Source: Psychromicrobium silvestre
GTDB lineage: Bacteria; Actinomycetota; Actinomycetes; Actinomycetales; Micrococcaceae
Assembly: GCF_013408295.1 (NCBI RefSeq)
Contig: NZ_JACBYQ010000001.1
Span: forward strand, 744,001 to 808,000
DNA length: 64,000 bases
Reading direction: 5' to 3'
The notes under the pieces were generated by a model. That model worked only from the letters and a program-made list of their open reading frames with translations. It searched no databases and was not told where the DNA came from. How positions within the stretch are numbered: the first letter of the stretch is position 1; each line of letters opens with the position of its first letter. The position numbers were made by a program, and so were the translations under genes. Positions 57,488 to 64,000 of this stretch are shown piece by piece.

Positions 57488-58477
57488 GACCACAACCTTT
57501 CCCAGTGTTCTTCCCTCGGCAAGGTGACGAACAGCCTCGGAAGCTTCCGCTAAGGGATAGCTGCGCTCCACGCTTGGCACTATCGCGCCATTTTCCACCA
57601 GTTCGCTGATCGCCTGCAGGGCCGGTTCGGTATTGAAGGCTATAAGTCCGGTCAGCCGTTGGCTCAGCCAGGGCGAGAGCAGGGCTGCCCGCAGGGAGCG
57701 GCCAATACCGCCGGTCAGGTTGCCACCACTTTCCGTCCCGACAATCACAAGTGTTCCGCTCGACTTCAACGCACGTCTGAGTTCGGAGAGCGAGCGACCA
57801 CCCGCAATGTCCAAAATCAGGTCGTAGCCAGCGGCTTCGCCAATATTCTGTTGCGTGTAGTCGATCACCGACTCGGCGCCCAGCGAGCGAACCAATTCAA
57901 GACCCCGAGTGCTGCACACTCCGGTTACCTGCGCACCGGCAGCGGTGGCGATCTGCACAGCAAGGCTACCGACGCCGCCGGAGGCACCAATAATCAATAC
58001 GCTCTGACCGGAGACCAATTTCCCGGCATCACGGAGTGCTTTGAGCGCGGTCACCCCTGAGGTAGGAAGCGCTGCGGCTTGGTCGAAGGTCAGTTTTGCT
58101 GGCATCAGAGCGAGCAATGGCGCTTTGCTAACCGCATATTCGGCGAACGATCCGCGGCAGGTACCGAACACGACGTCTCCGACGTTGAATTTGGTGACTT
58201 CCGTCCCCACCGCCTCAACAATGCCGGCCACATCATGCCCAGGGATCGTGACCTTGGGCCGTCGCAGGCCATAGCCAAAGATCCGAAGCAGATAGGGTTT
58301 CCCCTCCATAAGGTGCCAGGTTCCCCGATCCACCCCCGCGGCGTGCACCTTGATGAGCACCTCATCGGGTTGCGGTGTCGGTTTTTTGACCGCGCGGAAT
58401 TCCAGCACCTCCGCTGAACCATAGCGTTCTTGGATGATCGCCTGCATTATGCCCGATTCATCAGTTACCTTGCTCAT
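57416..58477 (-). CDS. Zn-independent medium-chain alcohol dehydrogenase / quinone oxidoreductase
   Basis: 353 residues from ATG 58477, chosen for GAGGAG six bases upstream; ATG 58447 is the alternative. GroES-like N-terminal half (IQERYGSAEVLEF, VHAAGVDRGTWHLM, IPGHDVAGIVEAVG) and Rossmann IIGASGGVGSLAVQIA. No catalytic zinc Cys set is seen. The expected end is GKVVVSV, but the frame continues about 21 residues antisense to the globin gene, apparently after loss of its stop. Overlaps the XRE gene by 17 bases. Confidence 0.86.
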   Translation of the reverse strand: MSKVTDESGIMQAIIQERYGSAEVLEFRAVKKPTPQPDEVLIKVHAAGVDRGTWHLMEGKPYLLRIFGYGLRRPKVTIPGHDVAGIVEAVGTEVTKFNVGDVVFGTCRGSFAEYAVSKAPLLALMPAKLTFDQAAALPTSGVTALKALRDAGKLVSGQSVLIIGASGGVGSLAVQIATAAGAQVTGVCSTRGLELVRSLGAESVIDYTQQNIGEAAGYDLILDIAGGRSLSELRRALKSSGTLVIVGTESGGNLTGGIGRSLRAALLSPWLSQRLTGLIAFNTEPALQAISELVENGAIVPSVERSYPLAEASEAVRHLAEGRTLGKVVVSVVRGVNHGMSRTVEVIPERGIL

Positions 58478-58709
58478 GCTTTCGCTCCTCATTGGGATAC
58501 TGGTCATCGGGATACTGAAAAACCTCGTCAAGCGGTCTGTCGAAAACTCGAGCTATTTGAAAAGCCACCTCCAAGGAAGGGGAATATCGTCCCTGCTCAA
58601 TCGCGATCACGGTCTGCCTGGTGACGCCGATCCGTGCGGCTAATTCTGCCTGGGTCAGTTCACCCCGTAACTTGCGGATTGAATTGGTAATCCGCGTCGG
58701 TTTCACCAT
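58461..58709 (-). CDS. XRE-family transcriptional regulator
   Basis: 82 residues, a single helix-turn-helix (RGELTQAELAARIGVTRQTVIAIEQGRYSPSLEVAFQIA) with the tail RPLDEVFQY typical of short regulators paired with a membrane protein. Overlaps the membrane-protein gene upstream by seven bases and the dehydrogenase gene downstream. A palindrome upstream of the operon may be its operator. Confidence 0.9.
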   Translation of the reverse strand: MVKPTRITNSIRKLRGELTQAELAARIGVTRQTVIAIEQGRYSPSLEVAFQIARVFDRPLDEVFQYPDDQYPNEERKHEQGN

Positions 58710-59131
58710 GTTTGAAAGCCCCTGCGATAGGCAAAAATCTTTGCAGTCGAACTCAGGATCGCGGAAAGCACGAAGGCCAAGTAAAGCAGGTTGGCAATCC
58801 AGAAATAGCCGAGTTCGAAAATCGCCAGCAGCAATGCACCTACTCCCCCGATCACCAGGAAAGCTTGCCCTATGTAGTCGCCGAACCTGCCGATTTCACG
58901 ATCTCGTTGGTCCTTCGTTCCGCTGTCCTGCGGAGAGAAGATTCCAACCAGGATCTGGACCAGGATGGAGAGCAAAATAGAACCCCCAATCGTCCAGAAC
59001 ATCGCTGGCGCATAAGAAATCTCCGTGAGCGGTGTATTGGTGGACATCGAAAGTACGATGACCAAATAGCTGAGATAGCTAACTAAGGCAAGGATTCCGA
59101 GAGTCCAGGCATTCTTCTCTTGATACGGCAC
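58703..59131 (-). CDS. Small membrane protein paired with the XRE regulator
   Basis: 142 residues with four hydrophobic helices (about 10-32, 42-64, 88-108, 110-130). FSPQDSGTKDQRDREIGRFGDYIG is a charged inner loop. Pairing of such a protein with a short XRE regulator is common in Gram-positive genomes; function is unknown. First gene of a three-gene operon. Confidence 0.75.
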   Translation of the reverse strand: MPYQEKNAWTLGILALVSYLSYLVIVLSMSTNTPLTEISYAPAMFWTIGGSILLSILVQILVGIFSPQDSGTKDQRDREIGRFGDYIGQAFLVIGGVGALLLAIFELGYFWIANLLYLAFVLSAILSSTAKIFAYRRGFQTW

Positions 59132-59154
59132 GATGGCTCCCCGAGCAATTCTGC

Positions 59155-59176
59155 AATGTCAAATAATATTGACATT
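59155..59176. promoter_or_regulatory. Palindrome, candidate XRE operator
   Basis: AATGTCAA (59155-59162), ATAATA, TTGACATT (59169-59176): perfect 8-bp arms with a six-base centre, about 25 bases upstream of the membrane-protein gene start. It covers a good -35 box, so a bound repressor could block transcription. Confidence 0.6.
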
Positions 59177-59197
59177 TGAAGGCTACGCTCTTATGTA
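59169..59197 (+). promoter_or_regulatory. Sigma-70-like promoter toward the amino-acid permease
   Basis: TTGACA (59169-59174) and TATGTA (59192-59197) with a 17-base spacer, on the plus strand about 155 bases upstream of the permease start. The -35 box lies in the palindrome described separately. Confidence 0.55.
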
Positions 59198-59352
59198 CCT
59201 TAATGTAAAGAAAATTTTACTTCTTAATGATATTGCCCCACAGATTCCGAACCGGATAGCCTCACGCCTATACGATGAAGGACGAATCTGGGCCGGACCC
59301 ATCTCGATCGGATGCTCGCAGCAGGCGTGCATCCAGCTCCCAGGAGGAACCG

Positions 59353-60756
59353 ATGCAAACCGAGCAGCAGCTCTCCAAATCACTCAAACCGCGACATCTA
59401 TCCATGATCGCCATCGCCGGAGTTATCGGTGCTGGCTTGTTTGTGGGTTCGGGGGTAGCAATCCAGCAAGCCGGTCCCGGCATTCTCTTGGCCTATCTGG
59501 CAGCAGGCCTGGTGGTAATCCTGGTAATGCGCATGCTCGGCGAAATGGCAGCAGCCAACCCGGAGACCGGATCGTTCTCCACCTACGCGGATAAGGCACT
59601 TGGCCGCTGGGCGGGTTTCAGCATCGGCTGGTTGTACGCCTGGTTCTGGATTATCGTCCTTGGCATTGAGGCCACCGCCGGTGCCGCAATTATGCACCGC
59701 TGGATTCCCGGCGTCGATCAGTGGCTATGGGCCTTGGCTCTGATGGTTTTGTTGACGCTGACAAATCTCGGCTCGGTGAAGTCCTATGGGGAGTTTGAGT
59801 TCTGGTTTGCTTCAATCAAGGTCGCAGCGATCGTTTTGTTCCTGCTCGCCGGGATAGCCGCAATCCTCGGACTCATTCCGGGCGTTCCGGCACCTGGTCT
59901 GAGCAACCTTCTAGACCAAGGTGGTTTTCTGCCCAACGGTCCTGGAGCCGTCTTGGCCGGTATTCTGGTCGTCGTCTTTTCGTTTTTTGGCGCGGAAATC
60001 GCCACCATTGCTGCTGGCGAGTCGGCAAACCCGGTAGACGCCGTCAAGAAAGCCGTTAAGTCGACGGTCTGGCGCATTTTGATTTTCTACGTTGGCTCCA
60101 TTGCCGTTGTGGTCACCCTGCTTCCTTGGAACAGCGCGAGCGTGGCGAAAAGTCCTTATGTGGCCGTCATTGAGTTATACGGCATTCCGGGAGCCGGCAC
60201 CATCATGGACATCGTTGTCCTCACCTCGGTGCTGTCCTGCCTGAACTCCGGGCTCTACACCGCCAGTCGAATGCTTTTCTCCCTTTCTCAGCGCGGCGAC
60301 GCGCCGAAATCCTGGACCAGGATTTCCAAGCGGGGTGTCCCAGCCGCCGCCGTCCTAGCCTCAACAGTGGTTGGTTTCATCACCGTTGGCTTGAACTATC
60401 TGGCTCCGGACACCGTGTTCTTGTTCCTAGTGAATACCTCGGGTGCCATTGCGCTGTTCGTCTGGCTCGTCATCTCAATTTCCCAACTAATCCTGCGCCG
60501 TCGCCTGGGTGCTGCAGCTCAAAACCTGAGCCTGAAGATGTGGTTTTTTCCCTATCTCACTTGGCTTGCGATCATCAGTATCGTGGCCCTTCTGATCGGA
60601 ATGATGATCCTGGACTCAACCCGGGAATCGCTACTACTCTCCGTTGCCCTAGCTGCCGTCGTGGTGGCTGTGGGCGTCTGGAGGTATCGCAAGAGAGCTG
60701 TTGTTCCTACTGACGGCTCGGTAGCGGAGCCCGAAGAGGCCGAAACCCTGGCTTAA
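59353..60756 (+). CDS. Amino-acid permease, APC superfamily (GABA/AnsP type)
   Basis: 467 residues from ATG 59353, with AGGAGGAA eight bases upstream. About twelve hydrophobic helices; the N-terminal SMIAIAGVIGAGLFVGSG (helix 1 unwinding region) and FFGAEIATIAAGES are APC signatures. Likely proton-coupled uptake of an amino acid such as GABA or aromatic/neutral amino acids; substrate uncertain. The longer open frame upstream has no ribosome site. Confidence 0.9.
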   Translation: MQTEQQLSKSLKPRHLSMIAIAGVIGAGLFVGSGVAIQQAGPGILLAYLAAGLVVILVMRMLGEMAAANPETGSFSTYADKALGRWAGFSIGWLYAWFWIIVLGIEATAGAAIMHRWIPGVDQWLWALALMVLLTLTNLGSVKSYGEFEFWFASIKVAAIVLFLLAGIAAILGLIPGVPAPGLSNLLDQGGFLPNGPGAVLAGILVVVFSFFGAEIATIAAGESANPVDAVKKAVKSTVWRILIFYVGSIAVVVTLLPWNSASVAKSPYVAVIELYGIPGAGTIMDIVVLTSVLSCLNSGLYTASRMLFSLSQRGDAPKSWTRISKRGVPAAAVLASTVVGFITVGLNYLAPDTVFLFLVNTSGAIALFVWLVISISQLILRRRLGAAAQNLSLKMWFFPYLTWLAIISIVALLIGMMILDSTRESLLLSVALAAVVVAVGVWRYRKRAVVPTDGSVAEPEEAETLA

Positions 60757-60789
60757 ATTCCTTCGGATTGCGTATCTTGGACTGGTTGC

Positions 60790-61437
60790 TCAAAGCTTGG
60801 CTGGTGGGCGAATCAAAACATGCCCCAGGCTGCTACTCAACCGACTCCAACGCCCCGAGCGGTGAATACTAATCCGTTCCGCTGGCTGCCAGAAACCGAG
60901 GGCATAGCCGGCAAAAGCCGCTCCAGCAGGTAATCCGGCATGCTGCTCCATGGCTCGGCCCCAGACCGCGGCGCGCGCATTGTTGACGATCAGAGCGCCT
61001 GGATTCACCGGAATAATTTGGGCTATCTCCCGGACACCTTCCTTAGCAACATCAATCAATGCGGCGCCCTCAACCTCACCGAGCAGTACCCAGTCTGCAC
61101 GAGGGGCGCTCAGAGCTGCCCAGGACTCGTTGACCGTCATCGGCGGAATGGCCAGCTCGGTCTCGCTCTCCCCCATTCGCGCCAATCGATCCGCCACAGC
61201 AGCCAAGGGAACGGTCTGGTCGAGCAGCTCTGGCTCAGCCAGGGGCATGGTGCGTAGGCCCAAAATGGTGGGGGTTCCTTCGCCAAGCAGTCGCGGACGC
61301 ATCGAGCAAACCCAAGCCGCTAGAACGGTTTCGGAGGCTTGAAATCTAATGGCTCCGTCATCGGCAGCCCGGGCGCGGCTAACGAAGGTTCGGAGATCCG
61401 CGACCGTTTGAGGGTCGGCAAGGCGAAGACTGCTCAT
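60790..61437 (-). CDS. Conserved hypothetical protein
   Basis: 215 residues, soluble, no signal peptide or membrane segment. N-terminal half helical, C-terminal half (AGYALGFWQPAERISIHRSGRWSRLS) with mixed strands. No family recognised. It converges on the permease gene and is divergent from tesB. Strong codon usage and complete frame argue that it is real. Confidence 0.6.
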   Translation of the reverse strand: MSSLRLADPQTVADLRTFVSRARAADDGAIRFQASETVLAAWVCSMRPRLLGEGTPTILGLRTMPLAEPELLDQTVPLAAVADRLARMGESETELAIPPMTVNESWAALSAPRADWVLLGEVEGAALIDVAKEGVREIAQIIPVNPGALIVNNARAAVWGRAMEQHAGLPAGAAFAGYALGFWQPAERISIHRSGRWSRLSSSLGHVLIRPPAKL

Positions 61438-61531
61438 GCCTCATCTTCGCAAAGGCGGGCGATAGGCCCAAAAAGTGTGTTGCAGAACACTCTGGTTGAG
61501 TGTCCCTATCGAGGCACAATAGAGTCTGGGT

Positions 61532-62416
61532 ATGACTGATGATGCGCTGCAGCCCCTGCACGACCTTCTGGAGTTATTGAATCTCAGCGATGCTGATGGT
61601 GCCCGGACAGATGAAGATGTCTTCGTGGGGATTTCGCAACCACGTCATTCACACCGGGTCTTCGGCGGTCAGGTATTAGCTCAGTCCCTCATTGCGGGTT
61701 CACGCACGGTAGTCGAAAGTCGCGCGGTGCACTCCCTGCACGGCTATTTCCTGCGAGCCGGAGACGCTGATCAGCCCATCACTTTTGGCGTACAACGACT
61801 GCGTGACGGGCGTTCTTTTTCCGCTCGTCGGATCCATGCCTACCAAAACGGCGAGCCGATCTTGTCCATGATCGCTTCCTTCCAGGAGCCCGATGCCGGA
61901 ATTGATCACCAAGATGTGATGCCCACCGGCCTGCCTGCACCGGAATCGTTGCCGAGCGCCGCCGAATTGCTGGGACACCTGGACCATCCCTTAGCCCGGG
62001 CCACCGCACAACGCCCCTTCGACGTCCGACATGTGGGCAGTAACCTCTATCTCGGCGCGGACGAAAATGATCGGCGACCCTATCAAGCGGTCTGGCTGAA
62101 GGCCATTGGTGAAATGCCCGACGACCCTAACCTCCATCGTGCCGCCCTGGCCTTTGCAAGTGATTACACGCTACTGGAACCTTCGTTGCGTCCGCACGGG
62201 CTGAGCTGGATCACCCCGGGCATGTCCGTGGCCAGCCTGGATCATGCGATGTGGTGGCATCGCCCCGTTCGGGTCGATGAATGGTTGCTCTACATTGCGC
62301 AGTCGCCCAGCGCCTCCGGTGCTCGCGGGCTGAACATTGGCAAGTTCTTTAATCGCGACGGCGTACTGGTCGCCTCGGTGGCTCAAGAGGGCATGATCCG
62401 GGTTCCCCAGGCCTAG
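61532..62416 (+). CDS. tesB: Acyl-CoA thioesterase II
   Basis: 294 residues. Two hot-dog domains: HRVFGGQVLAQSLIAGSRTV, HSLHGYFLRAGD in the first, and LDHAMWWHRPVRVDEWLLY in the second, with the catalytic Asp near HRPVRVDEW. Hydrolyses medium to long acyl-CoA. Stands alone. Confidence 0.94.
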   Translation: MTDDALQPLHDLLELLNLSDADGARTDEDVFVGISQPRHSHRVFGGQVLAQSLIAGSRTVVESRAVHSLHGYFLRAGDADQPITFGVQRLRDGRSFSARRIHAYQNGEPILSMIASFQEPDAGIDHQDVMPTGLPAPESLPSAAELLGHLDHPLARATAQRPFDVRHVGSNLYLGADENDRRPYQAVWLKAIGEMPDDPNLHRAALAFASDYTLLEPSLRPHGLSWITPGMSVASLDHAMWWHRPVRVDEWLLYIAQSPSASGARGLNIGKFFNRDGVLVASVAQEGMIRVPQA

Positions 62417-62447
62417 CTGGCACGCGATCTCGGGATAGCTTAACGAC

Positions 62448-62506
62448 TTCGGGATAGCCCACCGACGCGACAGTAGGCTATCGCGGTGTCGGTGGGCTAT
62501 CCCGAA
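62448..62506. repeat. Perfect 19-bp intergenic palindrome
   Basis: TTCGGGATAGCCCACCGAC (62448-62466) and GTCGGTGGGCTATCCCGAA (62488-62506) are exact complements around a 21-base centre. A partial third copy (CTCGGGATAGCT) lies just before at about 62429. No T-tract; convergent between tesB and ettA, so could also terminate both. Confidence 0.9.
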
Positions 62507-62550
62507 CGCTAAGACCCTGAGCGCTAAGACTCGGGGCCAGTTAAAGGAAC

Positions 62551-64000
62551 TTAGTCGCGGGTGAGCTTGCGGTAGGTAACCCGGTGCGGACGAGCCGCAT
62601 CTGCACCTAAGCGCTCAACCTTGTTTTCCTCGTAGGATTCGAAGTTGCCTTCAAACCAGTACCAGTTAGCCGGGTTCTCTTCGGTGCCTTCGTAAGCCAG
62701 GATATGGGTGGCTACCCGGTCCAGGAACCAACGATCGTGAGAAACCACCACGGCGCAGCCGGGGAATTCAAGCAGGGCGTTCTCCAGGCTGGAGAGGGTT
62801 TCCACGTCCAGGTCGTTGGTGGGTTCGTCAAGAAGTAGCAAGTTGCCACCCTGCTTCAGGGTCAGCGCCAGGTTGAGCCGATTGCGCTCCCCACCGGAAA
62901 GCACCCCAGCCTTCTTCTGCTGATCCGGTCCCTTGAATCCAAAGGCCGAGACATAGGCACGGGAAGGCATTTCAACATTGCCCACCTTGATGAAATCCAG
63001 TCCATCGGAAACAACCTCCCAAAGGTTCTTCTCCGGATCGATGCCGCCACGGCTCTGATCCACATAGGAAACCCGGACCGAATCACCGATCTTGAGGTCA
63101 CCGCCGTCGAGCGGTTCCATTCCCACGATGGTCTTGAAAAGCGTTGTTTTTCCAACACCGTTCGGGCCGATGACGCCGACAATGCCATTGCGAGGAAGCG
63201 AGAAGGACAATCCGTTGATGAGCTCGCGATCGCCGAAGCCCTTTTGCAGCTTGTTGGCCTCAAGAACGAGCGAACCCAGTCGCGGTCCCGGCGGGATTTG
63301 AATCTCTTCGAAGTCGAGTTTCCGGGTGCGATCGGCCTCGGCAGCCATCTCTTCATAGCGAGCCAAACGAGCCTTGGATTTAGTTTGCCGGCCCTTAGCG
63401 TTGGAGCGGACCCAGTCGAGTTCTTCAGACAGCCTTCGGGCAAGTTTTGCGTCCTTTTTACCCTGAACCTCCAAGCGGGCGCGCTTCTTCTCCAGGTAAG
63501 TGGAGTAGTTGCCCTCATACGGGTACAGGTGCCCCCTATCAACCTCCGCGATCCATTCGGCAACGTGATCCAGGAAGTAACGATCGTGAGTCACGGCGAG
63601 TACGGCGCCGGCATAGCTGGAGAGGTGCTGCTCTAGCCACAGCACGCTCTCTGCATCAAGGTGGTTAGTGGGTTCGTCCAGGAGCAGCAGGTCGGGCTTT
63701 TGCAGAAGCAATTTGCACAGTGCTACGCGGCGCCGCTCGCCGCCGGAGAGCACCGTGACATCTGCATCACCCGGAGGGCAGCGCAAGGCATCCATGGCCT
63801 GTTCCAGCTGGGAATCCAGGTCCCAAGCATCGGCGGCGTCAATGGCTTCCTGCAGCTTGCCCATCTCTTCGAGAAGAGAGTCATAGTCCGCGTCGGGGTT
63901 GGCCATCTCCTCGGAAATCTCGTTGAAGCGTTGGATCTTGCCGTAGATCTCGCCGACTCCCTCTTGGACGTTGCCCAAGACAGTCTTCTCTTCGTTCAGC
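62551..64000 (-). CDS. ettA: Energy-dependent translational throttle protein EttA (ABC-F), 5' end outside the window
   Basis: The C-terminal 480 or so residues of about 560 are present; the frame is open to the window edge (LNEEKTVLGNVQEG). The first ABC domain's signature LSGGERRRVAL and LLDEPTNHLD, the linker with TRKLDFEEI, the second domain Walker A GPNGVGKTTL, signature LSGGERNRLNL and LLDEPTNDLD are seen. EttA binds the ribosomal E site and couples translation to ATP/ADP. No transmembrane part, as expected for ABC-F. Confidence 0.95.
   Translation of the reverse strand, partial: LNEEKTVLGNVQEGVGEIYGKIQRFNEISEEMANPDADYDSLLEEMGKLQEAIDAADAWDLDSQLEQAMDALRCPPGDADVTVLSGGERRRVALCKLLLQKPDLLLLDEPTNHLDAESVLWLEQHLSSYAGAVLAVTHDRYFLDHVAEWIAEVDRGHLYPYEGNYSTYLEKKRARLEVQGKKDAKLARRLSEELDWVRSNAKGRQTKSKARLARYEEMAAEADRTRKLDFEEIQIPPGPRLGSLVLEANKLQKGFGDRELINGLSFSLPRNGIVGVIGPNGVGKTTLFKTIVGMEPLDGGDLKIGDSVRVSYVDQSRGGIDPEKNLWEVVSDGLDFIKVGNVEMPSRAYVSAFGFKGPDQQKKAGVLSGGERNRLNLALTLKQGGNLLLLDEPTNDLDVETLSSLENALLEFPGCAVVVSHDRWFLDRVATHILAYEGTEENPANWYWFEGNFESYEENKVERLGADAARPHRVTYRKLTRD

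Overview
The window looks like the chromosome of a high-GC Gram-positive actinobacterium of the family Micrococcaceae (Arthrobacter / Renibacterium / Psychromicrobium type). The grounds are gene order (obg-proB-proA-nadD-rsfS; ndk-DUF4233-folC-ileS; clpX-clpP2-clpP1-tig; nei-rpiB-pepN), two ClpP paralogues, a mycothiol-nitroreductase-like thioredoxin-fold protein, a translational ileS T-box and a group II truncated globin. Several genes are visibly decayed, so this lineage is losing genes. Genus is inference; no database was searched.

Region 1 (1-9.8 kb) is accessory. It holds a compact type VII secretion-like locus: a WXG100 protein, a lipoprotein and a one-pass membrane protein on the minus strand, and a sortase-anchored surface protein and a 1479-residue FHA-FtsK/SpoIIIE ATPase on the plus strand. 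It ends in the wreck of a conjugative element: a MobF-type relaxase with stops and frameshifts, and the C-terminal piece of a large serine recombinase containing a 12-bp tandem repeat. These abut a tRNA-Ala gene, so the whole block may be cargo of a decayed integrated element.

Region 2 (9.8-47.9 kb) is mostly core: histidine phosphatase, rsfS, nadD, proA, proB, obg, rpmA, rplU, an RNase E/G, a VKOR, two pseudogenes (a trpS 3' fragment and an alpha/beta hydrolase), ndk, folC, ileS with its T-box, two SDRs, a DUF559 gene bracketed by related palindromes, valS, clpX, clpP1/P2, tig, tRNA-Pro, tRNA-Gly, a DD-peptidase with three near-identical 162-bp LGFP repeats, nei, rpiB, a nadX-like gene and pepN. 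Several rho-independent terminators separate the units.

Region 3 (48.0-54.8 kb) is a tight five-gene operon: adenylate-forming enzyme, ATP-grasp/acyltransferase fusion, ketoacyl synthase III, cytochrome P450 and extended SDR. Four of its junctions are short overlaps or close abutments, and no carrier protein, transporter or regulator is visible. It looks like a small, unassigned biosynthetic pathway and is the most interesting part of the window.

Region 4 (54.8-64 kb) holds OsmC, an NAD-epimerase, a shortened MscS channel, a truncated globin, a membrane protein / XRE regulator / alcohol dehydrogenase operon with a palindromic putative operator, an amino-acid permease, a conserved hypothetical, tesB and the 3' part of ettA, which runs off the window.
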